Shown piece by piece: positions 10,977 through 21,943 of a DNA stretch of 64,000 bases (position 1 is the first letter of the stretch; each line of letters starts with the position of its first letter). The position numbers and the translations under genes are program-made. The stretch is from Brachycybe producta (lineage: Eukaryota > Arthropoda > Diplopoda > Playtdesmida > Andrognathidae). The notes below the pieces were generated by a model. The model saw only the letters and a list, made by a program, of their open reading frames with translations. It made no database searches and was not told where the DNA came from. The DNA lies in assembly GCA_036925085.1 (NCBI GenBank), contig JAUPFP010000041.1, positions 70,001 through 134,000 on the forward strand, given 5' to 3'.

Positions 10977-13329
10977 AAGACAGAAAAACTAACATTAAGT
11001 AATATTTTCACAAAGTTTCATAAACAAAAAGAGAAGAAAAAATAAAAACACATTTAGAATCAGCCAGAGCTACCATTAGCTTAAAAGGTTCATCTCAGAA
11101 ATTTGCCATATAGGGTCTATATATTTTTCTCTTTATTTTCTGTCCTTTTAAATGTCAGTTTCCAGTCTATTTTATTCATTCTCTCGAAATACAAAAGACC
11201 ATCACATATAAAATAACATGTAAGGAGAAAGAAAGAAACAACAAAAAAAAATGAATCGTCTATATAATACAGTATATAAATAACCCAAATGTACCACCAC
11301 CACGCCTACATGAAACAAACATTCAGATATAGGCCTATATATGACTGACCCATACATTCTCTTGCTAAACCAAGCACAAAATGCTTTTAGTGTTTATTTA
11401 CAGAGAAATAACTTTGGCTAACAATAAATAATCACAACAATCATTTGTGATCAAAATATAAAAGGGGAGGGAGGAAAGATATTAAATCTTTAACAACGGC
11501 CAATATAGTCTCGTTATATTATGTTGTATATCCAAAATGTAATGGATTAGTTTTTTTTTTTTGAGAACAGAGTAAATAATAAAACTGATTGATTAGTTGA
11601 AGGTCAATCAACTTGTTCTAACATCCACATATATAAAGAAACTAGTGGGGTAACCCGTCATAAATGACAGGGGGGGGGGGCAAAATTCACAGGCAATTGT
11701 GCGCATGCGCGTCGTTTTTTCCTTTTTTTTACTCCTTTCATTTCATTTTCAGTTTCCCCCTTACACTTTTCCCCCCTCCCCTTACACTTTCCACCCCCAT
11801 TCTCCTATTTAATATCATGGTCATATACTGTAGTTGACATTGAAAAAAAAAACAGTGGTTCATTTATTCATTTAAATTTATATAAATTCCGACGTTCTTC
11901 AAGGTTTTTTGTGACACACACATAGCCACACACACACACACACACAGAGAGAGACCTGGCTTAATATATATGATTGCTTTATGTCAATCTGTCACTAGTG
12001 TTGCAATGTAGACATGGGTTCGCTTAGGTTTTGCAGCAACTCGTGGTTTAAAACATTGTTTAAACTGCCACGGGTTTTATTAGTTTAACCCATGTTGTGT
12101 GTGTTTTACTTTTTTTAATGAGGATATGACGTAAAAATTGTGAAGCTCGAAAAAAACTGAAAGTGACTGAAACTAGAGGAGTAAAAGTATAAGAGAAAAC
12201 AAATATTTTCAAGACGATATTTTCTCTAATAAATGTAACAAAATTGTAAAATAACCCAACTCTAATGATGTCTTGAAGTGATAACTATTTACATTTTTCA
12301 AAACTTCTATGAAAAAGTTTCTTTTTAAAATGTCTATAAAACACATCAGCACAGGTAGCACGCCAAAAAGGAACCAATGTAATGCCAACCGTTGGCGTTT
12401 ATATAAAGATTTTGGTAAAAAAAAACAACGATTCGACCAATATTGTGTTTGTTGTTCCCACAGTATTGGCTGTTATCGATGGCCCAAAGATCACTGAACC
12501 TGTCATCAATGACTGATATTATGATTTTTGGGACATTATTATTGGGCCAAATGTATTTTCTGCAACATTAGGCCAACATTAAATGGGTCAAATGCTGGAC
12601 AAAAAGATTGTCGCCAACTGCCAACATAAATTCATACATAGGGCCAACATGTTGTGCTAATTGGGAGTCTATTTTTTATTCTTCTAGTTTCTAACTAAGA
12701 AAATTGTCGAGTCAAGATTCAAACCAGGTCTTATAACATATAGAAAATCTTTCTGAATCGTCTACTTTTTAGAGTGTTTTTGACCCTAAAAACTTAAAAC
12801 ACAAAATATGTTCACCTTTAAATTGAAAACTCAAACAGGATGGAAGTTGTGATAATAAAAGTCCACATTAAGTGGGATAAATAAACATTAAAACAAATTG
12901 TTCTGACAAGTTTCATTTAACGCTGGTTTGCTTCTCATCTCTCATCCTCCCCCCCCCCCCCACACACACTTCCCTACTTTTATAAACTCGAACCACAAAT
13001 TTTCATTTTCATTCTCTTTGTATCTCTCAACAAAGCTTAACTAAAAACAAAAGCAAATGAAATCCACTTCATTTGCAAACTCGACTGCACATATTTAGTA
13101 ATTTAATTATCTTAGCTCATAAATGAAACAGGTACAACTTATTGGGGAGGAAAGGGGGGCTAATTACTCTCGGCTAATTCCTCTAACATCACAAAGAAGC
13201 AATCTCTCAGCCCCTTAAAGAACACAATCACACAAAACACAGTATTTTTCTAAAATACAGAATGAACAGCTGATTTTCGAACTCACACTTTCAGGAACAA
13301 AAACTAAGAGAAACAAGAATGTGTTTTAG
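10977..13329. other. No gene seen; simple repeats
   Basis: AT-rich DNA with a CA microsatellite near 11927-11946, a G run near 11670, a C run near 12950-12961 and a degenerate region at about 12370-12660 rich in GGCCAAC, ATTGGC and TGGGCC words. Nothing coding recognised. Confidence 0.5.
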
Positions 13330-13480
13330 AAACTAGAAGGGTAGATCTCCATCACTTAAGGGTATTTTAATGTTGATATCTTTCAAAACAAACTTTTTAA
13401 AGACAAAAATTTAAAGTTAGTTCATTTTAAAAAATTCACATAAAAAGCTTATTTTAAAAGACATCATAAAATGAAAATTG
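13330..13480. repeat. Diverged copy of the CACTTAAGG element (see 17603)
   Basis: ATCACTTAAGGGTATTTTAA and GTTGATATCTTTCAAAACAA match the arm of the element at 17603-17805, and the far side has an inverted partner ending near 13480. Confidence 0.55.
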
Positions 13481-13726
13481 GACAAGACATTAGACGTGCT
13501 TTAAAGGTAATCATAACACAATAGAATGTAGAACAGCCATTAAAAGCAAGCAATTTGCAAACCAATTGAGCGAACTCCCCCTTTTCCCCTTCACCATAAA
13601 AAGGAAACACATTTTCATCACACCTTTTATTGCAAATTTATAACCTTAATCACGAAAAACTACATCACACCGTGTTCGTTTCGTGCATCTTCGATAGAGG
13701 CAGATAGTTAAGAAAAAATGTGACCA

Positions 13727-13742
13727 CCCCCCCCCCCCCCCC
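13727..13742. repeat. 16-base C homopolymer
   Basis: The longest of several G/C homopolymers in the window (others include 633-646, 23582-23596, 30946-30958 and 54636-54649). Confidence 0.95.
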
Positions 13743-13744
13743 AA

Positions 13745-15930
13745 ACACACATTCCATATATCCCATGCGGTTTTCACTCTGTTCCATCTAGTCCAACCTC
13801 AAAAGATCGAAAAACCGAAAATGTCTCATCTATGCCACCAGCCACTAGAGACCCACTGTCCCCATCAGTCCCGTCGATTCCCATCAGTTCAACCCTTTTT
13901 ATAAGTGACACAGATCCCATCAGTCTCTTAGATCCCATCAAACCCTTGAGATTAAAATTTAGTCACATCCCAAACCATCACACACAACATGGGATGTCTT
14001 ATCTTGTAAAACAAAATAGACCAAATTTGTTTATTTAAATTAAATCATTTTTCCATAAATTAATAAAAAGCGCTTACAGGAACTGACCACACCCAATATT
14101 TATTAAAGCTTTATGTAGATTGTTGTTTTCAGACATTTTACACATCGCCTAAAAACTATAAATTAACTCTCAACGAAGAATTCTTTAGAATGGCTGCTTT
14201 TTTTACTTTGTCGATAACAAATACTATTTGGACAATAAGCAGTCCATTAAAGTCATCCCACGTATTAAAAATAATGATTGAATGTTGTGACTGGTTGGAA
14301 ATGGGGGGAAGTAGGGCGTTACGTTGCGTTTTTCCGTTTTCCGAAATACGCTATTCTGTTCCGCCCATTTCTTTCCATAACCAAACCTAACATTTGAGAG
14401 ATAGATTTAGTCATTTGTTATTGGAGACGGAAATGATGCAAAAGTTATATAGGAGAAGAAAAAAAAAAGGCGAGCTAACTTTAATGGGACCCGTTATGTG
14501 ATGCTCTGATGCGTCCCTCATTAAATGAACCAAAAGCAGTTCGGTTTTTTTTTTCATCTCCTTTTAGCAGTTCGCTCAATTCAAGGAACTCTCATTTCCT
14601 TTAACGCAAACAAGCGAGAGAGAGAGAGAGAGAAAGAAAGGGAGAGAGAGAAAGAGAAAGAAAGGGAGAGAGAGAGAGAGAGAGAGAAAGAAAAAAACAG
14701 TCAGTAAATGTGTTCAAAGCAACTTTTCTACCAAAGATGCTTTTTTAAACATTAACCAAGAGATTCATTCAAGGAATAATGATGGACCTTTGTTGCATGG
14801 TTTATGCAGATTTTAGGCATATAATGCTGCACTTATATCGGTGCCGTAGAGAGGGGGTTCAAGGGGTTAATCTCCCCCTCCAACTTTCAATTTAAAATTA
14901 AAAAAAAACAATAGCATTTTTCTACACATCTTAATATTTTACTCTAATTTTTGCATTTTTTAATTATAATTTTTCTGTTTTTGAGTTTAACATTTAAATG
15001 TTTTAAATATCTATATAGAAGTGGGAATAAATTCCTCCCAATGAATCTCCCCCACCCCATAACTCAAAACTGCCCACACCATTTGACTTATACAGATCAA
15101 ATTTGCTCGAGCAATTTCAAGATTGCTTAGAAACTGAACGTACAGCATATAGGCTCCATCCTTAATATTTTACAAAGAACAACCTGAATTTCCATTTCAA
15201 TCAATTACGAGTTCCATTATGCAATAGAAGCAATACAAAAATATCACATGAACCGTCGAAGAAAAAGATCCCAAACTGATCAATACTTATTTAGAATATT
15301 AAACATACTATGTATACATGTATAATATATAGATCTATATATACAGTTTATATCTATATATACGGTCTATAGAAAAAGAATGCAACGTCAAAGAGTATCC
15401 AATGTATATTCTCCATGTTAACAGTGCTAATAACAGGCTTGAAAAACTCCTCAATTATAGAGTAATTGTTACCATGACAACCGATCAGTTCCTACATTAT
15501 TCTCTATTTATTGCAATCTAAATGGAGCTTATTTATGCAAATAACAAACAGTAAAAGAAGAGAGAAAAAAAAAAAATAACAAGATATTTCGATTTGCTTA
15601 CAACGAGCATCTAATCGACTAAAGATTAGCTTAAAACATGTTTACAAAAACAAAAAAGAAGTTTCTTTTGTAGCATGTAAGTTGCAGTCATTAGCATGAA
15701 ATTGGTCCTAAGTGCCACTAGAATTAGAAACTTCAAAGAAATTAAGACTATTATAGGGCCCTGAGGGGCTTGAAATGATTGTTTTCATTGAGACAACAAA
15801 TTGACAACATAAAACTTTTCAAAAGAAGAGTAGATACTTTTCTTTATTAACAGTTTTATCAGTGATCTCTTTAAGTTTTTAGTATTGTACTTGTTGTCTG
15901 TGTTCGAAAACTGAAGAAAATGTGACTTTA
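13745..15930. other. No gene seen; GA-rich microsatellite at 14611-14690
   Basis: AT-rich DNA. A compound GA/GAAA repeat occupies about 14611-14690. A short proline/serine-rich open frame at 13832-14038 arises from CCCATCAGT-like local repetition and is not called as a gene. Confidence 0.5.
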
Positions 15931-15937
15931 AGGCAAG

Positions 15938-16541
15938 GCTCTGGTCAACTATACCCTGAATAAGTGAGTGGCTTGCGTCGCTATTATATGTTCAATAGGA
16001 GGTCCCCCCTTGCCTCGCCGCAGTTTTGAGAAAATTTATGTTTTTCGGAGAAAAAAAAAACATTACGAAAAAGTGTTTTAGAAACTAGAATAGTTGCTGA
16101 TAATGCTGAAAGTTTGTTTTTTGTTCATGATGTTACCTTTAAAAACAAACTTTTTATGACAGTTTAAAAAAGGCGAAAGTACTTTTTCATGAAATGTCAT
16201 TGGAAAAAGCTAAATTCCAAACAAATATAAAATGTTTATATTTTATGATATTGTTTCTAAAAAAACCCGTTCGCTTCACACTTAGTAGCGTGAACATTTT
16301 ACAAATTTTTAAAATCGTCTTCTTGTTTCTGGCTTTTATTGACAATTGTGATAGGATTTTTTTTTTATAAAATTTCATCATATTATAAAAACGTCTATTG
16401 AGCATAGCATTAACCCCTGCAGTGGCGCCACCCGGTGGGACAAAAGCAACATAAATATTCATTCAGCCACCTTAATAATGTCGTCACTCCTTTTATTTAA
16501 CATTTTCTGTTCATTTATCCAGGTTATAGTTAGCTAGGGCA
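15938..16541. mobile_element. Inverted-repeat element, GGCTCTGGTCAACTATACCC ends
   Basis: The left end and the inverse of the right end share CTAACTATA-type words followed by CTGGATAAATGA or CTGAATAAGTGA. A lone end of the same family is at about 23300-23345 in the opposite orientation. The interior contains part of another repeat (GTGTTTTAGAAACTAGAA also near 13320). Confidence 0.55.
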
Positions 16542-16971
16542 TCAAGAACATGGAATAGTAGTGTCCTACAACAACATGTGGTTGAAGTGGATGAGGGTAT
16601 CTTTAAAGAGAAAAAGGTGCCCCGCAGCTGTGTCTACGTTTATTAAGAAAGCAATCACGGCATAAAAATTGCTTTTTTCTCTTGAGTAAATGAAATTATG
16701 GCTATACCTTCATTGTGACAGGTCAAGAAGTAGGGCTACACAAAATGTGTAGAGCGCGACATCATTTTTGCAGAATGGCTGTCAGCCTTTCTTATTGGTG
16801 GCCGGACTTTATAATACAAGTTAATATAAAAATAAATAATATGCTAGTTCTATAATAACCCTTCATTAAAATCATCAAATAGTCTAGGGTTGCCGAACAG
16901 TAAACTATAATTTAACTGGTCACTTGTAATTATTCTGCAGTGACCAGAGTAACTAGTGAAAACACGTTTAA

Positions 16972-17246
16972 AGGCTTTGCTAGAGCTTACTGAAACACTC
17001 GGACATGATAGTTTTTGGAAGTATGGAAGTTTTTTTTCTTTCAAAAAAATGCCATTTCAAAGTCAAAAAGTCGAGTATTCTGAAACAAAGACATCCCAAA
17101 TGACAACTGCAACACAACAAAGGTACAACGTGACAATGTGTTTCAGAGTTTTCAGCAAGCTGCATTTTAAGGCAAGCAGCAAGTAGCATAGGCAGAAATT
17201 TTTGGAAGATTTTTTCAGAGTTCTTTTCATTGAGCTCTAAAGGCCT
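16972..17246. mobile_element. AGGCCTTTCTAGAG element, first of a tandem pair
   Basis: The left end AGGCTTTGCTAGAGC follows TAA. The inverse of the right end reads AGGCCTTTAGAGCTCAATGA and overlaps the start of the next element. The interior carries CAGAGT and ACTCTGA words as in the second copy. Non-coding. Confidence 0.6.
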
Positions 17247-17591
17247 TTCTAGAGTTCAATGAAATACTCAGAAATGATAGTTTTTGGACCTTTTTTTCCT
17301 GAAAACTGCAGTTTCAGAGTGGAAAATCTGAGTACTCTGAAATAATGTTTTTAACATATATTTCAGACTACTCTGAAATTAAATAGGGGAATCTAGGAAA
17401 ATACAACACTGCAACGACCAGGGTTACCATGTGCAGACAGCAACATACGGATTGCTTTTGTTTTCAGAGTTTTCATTCTGCTATAGAGTCCTACTATAGA
17501 CTGCAAATTACGTTCTGAGTTGCATTTTGTGGAATTTATGTTTTTGGAATATTTTTTCAGAGTTCTTTTCATTGAGCTCATAGCAAGGCCT
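17241..17591. mobile_element. AGGCCTTTCTAGAG element, second of a tandem pair
   Basis: Left end AGGCCTTTCTAGAGTTCAAT, right end GCAAGGCCT, both flanked by TAA (17238-17240 and 17592-17594). A third, diverged copy is at 30224-30512. The TAA flanks suggest PIF/Harbinger-type mobilisation. Confidence 0.75.
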
Positions 17592-17602
17592 TAAATTGAA
17601 AT

Positions 17603-17805
17603 TTAAGCTCAATTACTTAAGGATATTTTCTTGTTGATATCTTCCAAAATAAACTTTTTATGCGAGTTTGAAAATAACCTAAATTTAAGCAGACCACCCT
17701 TCGCAGATTATTTTTTTATTATTATTATTTTTGTCTATAAAAACGTTTATTTTGAAAGATATCCACCAGAGAATACCCTTAAGTGATTGAGCTACCCGTC
17801 TCGTT
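17603..17805. mobile_element. Small inverted-repeat element, CACTTAAGG arms
   Basis: Arms of about 50 bp carry ACTTAAGG(A/G)TATT and GATATCTT(C/T)CAAAATAAAC on each side in inverted orientation. It lies about 30 bp before the Harbinger transposon. A related copy is at 13330-13480. Confidence 0.7.
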
Positions 17806-17862
17806 TCTAAAAAAAATCCTTTACTAGTTTCTCTTAGGCCCGTAGCAAATTAGGCTACCAAA

Positions 17863-18020
17863 AAACCTAGCAACAAGCAACAGTCTCTTGAAACCTGTGA
17901 TCACATGATCACCAAATGGTTGCTAGAAACAAATTGTTGCCAGTAAGAGGAAACACCTCTGAGCAAATTGTGGAGACCAAATTTGTAGCAACTAAACTTG
18001 TAGCTAGCAACCAAATACAA
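17863..18020. promoter_or_regulatory. Left subterminal AGCAAC motif cluster
   Basis: Repeated words CTAGCAAC, AAGCAACAG, GGTTGCTAG, ATTGTTGCC, GTAGCAAC and GCTAGCAACC lie on both strands within 160 bp of the left end. A palindromic GTGATCACATGATCACC is also present. The transposase coding start follows directly. Likely binding sites for the element's DNA-binding protein and possibly its promoter. This is an inference from motif repetition. Confidence 0.5.
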
Positions 18021-18021
18021 A

Positions 18022-19785
18022 ATGGAGTATGAGACAGTGGCTTTTTTACTTATGTTGGCTGCAATTGATGAAGATATGCCAAAAAAAACAAATATCAGAG
18101 GTCCAACAAGAGGTTGGATAAGAAGAAGACAAACCAAGGGATGTTTTAATCACCTAAACATGGAATTACGTTCTGAGGATCCCTTATCTTACAGGTATGT
18201 TTGTTGGCTGTTTTTAACGTTTTTTTTCCAATGGTTTTCCTATGGGAAAAAACGGCCATTTAAAAATTTCATAAAGAATTAACCAACAACGATTTTACAA
18301 GTTAGCAAAGACCAACTTGTTCCAATATCTACGAGCTACACATAGATACTTTCAGTTTTGGTGTAGGTTTTTGCATTCAGAAGTTATAATACTTACAAGT
18401 TGCTGTTTTTTATCGTTTTTTCCATTGGTTTTCGTTTGGAAAAAAAAACGAGAAAAAAAACGCCAACTTCGAAGTATTATAACTTCTTAATAGAAAATCC
18501 GACACCAAAACTGAAAGTATCTTTGTGTAGCTCTTGAATGCTGATGAAGGCACTTTTTGGTCGTTTTTTCCTATTCAATTTCATATGGAAAAATGTTAAT
18601 TTTATAAACATCACAGGCGATGGCTAAGAATCAATGTGACCATGTTTGATGAACTTCTTTTACTGCTTGGTTCGGCACTGGAAAAAAAAACAACTCGATG
18701 CCAAGTAAAGCTTTTACATTGATAACATAATATGTGTAGTTGATAAATTGTGCAGTTGATTTATTGCTCTACTTTCTAAATAGGAACCAATCCCTCCTGC
18801 AGAACGATTGACTATCGCGCTACGTTTTCTTGCAACTGGTCAATCATTTCGAAGTCTTTCTTGGGAGTTTCGTGTTGGGGAAAGAACCGTTTCCTACATT
18901 GTAACAGAGACTTGCACTGCTCTTTACAAAGCTCTGTTGCATACATTTCAATACCCAAACAAGAAATCTGATTGGGAAGCAATTGCCAAGCAATTCAATG
19001 ATAGGTGGAATTTCCCTCAGTGTTTGGGGGCAATTGATGGGAAACATGTTGTTTTAAAAAAACCATCACTTAGTGGATCACATTTTCATAATTATAAAGG
19101 AACCGAATCAATTGTTCTGCTAGCCATAGTTGATGCAGACTATATATTCCGATATATAGACGTAGGCACGCAGGGAAGAATAAGTGATGGTGGTGTTTGG
19201 AACAAATGTTCCTTTAAGCAGTTACTAGATGTTGATAAAATTGACCTGCCTGAACCACAAGTGCTTCCTGGACGTGTCACACCTGTTCCATACGTTTTTA
19301 TAACTGATGATGCATTTGCACTTCAGACATACTTACTGAAGCCTTATGGAGGAACCAATGAAAGCCTGGAGCAGAGAGTATATGATTACCGATTATCACG
19401 TGCTCGGCGAATGGTTGAAAGTGCTTTTGGAATCCTAGCTAACCGTTTTCGAGTGTTCTTGCAGCCAATTTGTCTTTCACCTGTGAAGGCCAAACAAATA
19501 ATTTTTGCAACTTGTGCATTGCACAATTATTTGCGAAGTAAAGGCAATGTCGAATGTTGGCCAATGGATATGACGGATAGAGAAGACATTGACAGTGGCA
19601 GTATCGTCCCAGGACGATGGCATTCTGAATTACCTGGCACACAAATAACGGGATTGAACATGCCAAATATTCGTACTAATTACTCACATAATTATGGTAT
19701 GGCTGCACGTTCTGTGCGAGATGAGTATAAGGATTACTTCAACTCCGAAACAGGAGCTGTTCATTGGCAATTACGCTTTGCTTAA
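18022..19785 (+). CDS. PIF/Harbinger DDE transposase (HARBI1-like), three exons
   Basis: Exons inferred at 18022-18194, 18617-18704 and 18784-19785. The donors are GTATGT and GTAAAG, the acceptors are CACAG and AATAG, and the frame stays open across both junctions, giving about 420 aa. The start ATG has a good context (ACAAAATGG). Exon 2 supplies the RWLRINVTMFDELL segment typical of the N-terminal part of the family. Exon 3 opens with PPAERLTIALRFLATG, a helix-turn-helix region. The DDE_Tnp_4 catalytic residues are visible: D172 in GAIDGKH, D263 in ITDDAF and E299 in RMVESAFGIL, with 35 residues between the second D and E. The family cuts and pastes DNA at TTA/TAA targets in the nucleus. An AATAAA lies 48 bp past the stop. 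A single-exon reading starting at 18808 would need a TTG start and lose the N-terminus, so I prefer the spliced model. Confidence 0.9.
18195..18616 (+). other. Transposase intron 1 with an inverted repeat
   Basis: GT..AG intron. It contains an inverted pair: GATACTTTCAGTTTTGGTGT near 18345 and its inverse near 18500, bracketing AACTTCGAAGT and GAAGTTATAATACTT words. The same repeat words fill the first intron of the opposite-strand gene (20835-21620). Confidence 0.7.
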
Positions 19786-19832
19786 AGTATTGTATAAAAA
19801 TTACCGTGTATTAATGTAATGAATGAGTCTAC

Positions 19833-19838
19833 AATAAA
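19833..19838 (+). terminator. Poly(A) signal AATAAA of the transposase gene
   Basis: Canonical hexamer 48 bp after the transposase stop codon and just before the convergent gene's 3' end. Confidence 0.65.
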
Positions 19839-19865
19839 GACACAGTACAAGAACTTGTTGTAATT

Positions 19866-21681
19866 TTATTTATTGAATTTATTTTTCGTATAATTAAATA
19901 GCAGCTGCTGTATCTGCAATTTACATTCTTCTCTGTCCAACTCTTCAAATGAGCATAATGTTGCAGCTACATGGGCACCAAACAGTGACTCCGGATCTTC
20001 TGTCACAGTGTGTGCATTTTGCCCAACATTGTCTAAATAATTAGCAGCCTTTTGAAACACCTAAAATAAAAAATGTTATTAGTTTCCAGATAGTACATTT
20101 AAAAAATCATTCAGTTACCTGGAACCTAACGGCATCAACAGAGCTACTATTTTTGCTCCGCTTAACACTTAATGGATTCTTCTCCATTTCTCTAGCCTCA
20201 GTGAGAGTACTGCTTGTGCTTGCACTTGGCACTGGGCTACTTGTCTGAAATGCTTGCATCTCAGATGCACTTTCCTCGAACATATCCATTGTCGTGGCAT
20301 CTTCGATTGCAATGAGCTGTTCCGTAGCTCCAGCAATATCGTCGTGCATAATACAGGTCACCTGCATCATAAACACGTGTTTACATGTGTACATATAAAC
20401 AATTATCAATACTAACCACATCAGAGTCTTGTGACTGTGTAGACAGAATATCAGTACTCTGGTCAGCCTGCACTGAATCTTGTAAAAACATCATGTTTTT
20501 GTAATGAACCCATTTTGGTTGGTGAAGGGTATCCAAACCACTTCCCGACTTATGGGACATTTTGACTTTTTTTAATTCACGTGTGTAACATGTACGCAGA
20601 TGCTTAAATTTTAGTTTAACCTCAGCACCTAATGTTAAAAAGTTGATCCTCATTTATCCTCAGCGACGTATTACGACATATTAAGTTACACTAAATCTCA
20701 AAGAACAAAATAATTACTCGAAACATCAATGGAAAATGCCAGCTGAAGTTGTTCCCGGAGTTTACTCAACAGATTTTTGCGGATATCTCTCTTAAAGTAA
20801 TTCCTGTGCTTTGGGTTCCAAAGCACATCATTTCCTAAAGGAAGTTGTGGAACAATAAGTTGTAAAAACAATTTAGTAAAACATTATTCCAAACATTATG
20901 CCAAAAATTGACTATAAGAGTACCAATTAAAAATGTGTAAATGAGTGGTTTACGTATGGGAGTTACAATATTCAACAGCTACACAGATACTTTCATGAAA
21001 TAGAAACTTTTTATCCACAATGTTGTTTTATAATTTGAAAAATCTTTGTTAGTTACTTTTTTATGAACAATTTTTATGAAAATGGCTATTTTTTCTATAG
21101 AGAAACCAATGGAAAAAACGATCAAAAAAGTGCCAACTTTGAAGTAGGATTTCTTATGAATGGAAAACCCCACATGAAAACTGAAACTATCTGTGTGTAG
21201 ATGTTGAATATTGCAACACAATGGTCTTTTCGAATTTGAAAAATCTTATTTAATTTTGTATGAATTTTTAAATGCGGCCGTTTTTCCCCATATAAAACCA
21301 ATGAAAAAAAACGATCAAAAAAGTGCCAACTTCAAAGTAGGATTTCTTATGAATGGAAAAGCCCACACGAAAACTGAAACTATCTGTGTGTAGATGTTGA
21401 ATATTGCAACACAATGGTCTTTTCGAATTTGAAAAATCTTCATTATTTAATTTTGTATGACTTTTTAAATGCGGCCGTTTTTCCCCATATAAAACCAATG
21501 AAAAAAACGATCCAAACAGTGCCAACTTTGAAGTTGAATAACTTCCGAATAAAAAAATGTACACCAAAACAGACCATTAAAATCAAAGCAAAGAAAAAAA
21601 AAAGGATAACATCACTATACCTTGGTAAAATAGAATAATTGATTTTTCCTGATCCAGTGACCATTTTCTGCTGGGCTCCAT
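19866..21681 (-). CDS. MADF-BESS DNA-binding partner protein of the Harbinger transposon, five exons
   Basis: Exons on the minus strand are inferred at 21681-21621, 20834-20718, 20628-20417, 20361-20119 and 20060-19866. Donors are GTATAG, GTAATT, GTTAGT and GTAACT. All acceptors end in AG and all phases match, giving about 275 aa. Residues about 7-100 form a MADF domain. Visible landmarks are WSLDQEKSIILFYQ, then NDVLWNPKHRNYFKRD, then a VKLKFKHLRTCYTRELKK segment and a PKWVHYKNMMFL end. Residues about 233-268 form a BESS motif (DPESLFGAHVAATL followed by QIQQLLF). A serine/threonine-rich linker contains a basic KRSKN stretch. MADF domains bind DNA and BESS mediates protein contacts. In Harbinger elements a second, trihelix or Myb-type protein recruits the transposase to the ends, so this is the likely role here. 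AATAAA hexamers overlap the stop, implying a very short 3' UTR. The first exon is the least certain because it lies 786 bp from exon 2, yet phase and domain continuity agree. Confidence 0.82.
20835..21620 (-). repeat. Tandem repeats (about 193 bp period) in intron 1 of the MADF-BESS gene
   Basis: The segment with ACTGAAACTATCTGTGTGTA and TTGAATATTGCAACACAATG recurs at about 21181 and 21374 (193 bp apart), with a more diverged copy upstream near 20955. Each unit contains GTGCCAACTT(T/C)(A/G)AAGT and an ATGGGGAAAAACGG-like word on the minus strand. The words also occur in transposase intron 1. Confidence 0.75.
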
Positions 21682-21779
21682 TTTATTATTTTTATAGGAA
21701 GTTGTATGATGAAAATAGGAAACCACACCTTCAAATACCAGGATGTAAGCTGGCAACTAAAAAATTTGGTATCCTCTGC

Positions 21780-21914
21780 TCACTCTGGTGAGCAGAGGAA
21801 ACATTCACCTGCTACTGTTGCAAGCTACCATTTTGGTGCCTGCAACTGCAGTGGTGGTGCTAGTGTAGCATTACCAGCAACAGTTTCTGGGGACTGTTGC
21901 TGGTTACAAGCTCA
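21780..21914. promoter_or_regulatory. Right subterminal AGCAAC motif cluster
   Basis: CTGTTGCAAGCTACC, CAGCAACAG, CTGTTGCTGG and related words recur close to the right end, mirroring the left cluster. The MADF-BESS start codon is at 21681, so this segment also serves as that gene's upstream region. Confidence 0.45.
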
Positions 21915-21943
21915 TTTGGTAGCCTAATTTGCTACGGGCCTTA

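Larger units (their letters stand above)
17837..21940. mobile_element. Complete autonomous PIF/Harbinger transposon
   Basis: A 4104-bp unit is bounded by a 26-bp perfect terminal inverted repeat beginning GGCCCGTAGCAAATTAGGCT (17837-17862 and inverse at 21915-21940). TTA flanks it on both sides (17834-17836 and 21941-21943), the classic PIF/Harbinger target duplication. It contains the two genes expected of an autonomous member: a DDE transposase on the plus strand and a DNA-binding partner on the minus strand, arranged tail to tail. Both are open when spliced. Subterminal regions contain repeated AGCAAC/GTTGCT words on both sides. The perfect ends and intact genes suggest recent activity. 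That is an inference, as no second full copy is in the window. Confidence 0.93.

Noticed and set aside
18808-19785. Transposase as a single 325-codon gene
   Set aside because: It starts at TTG and lacks the conserved N-terminal segment. Two upstream exons with matching splice phases supply a proper start.
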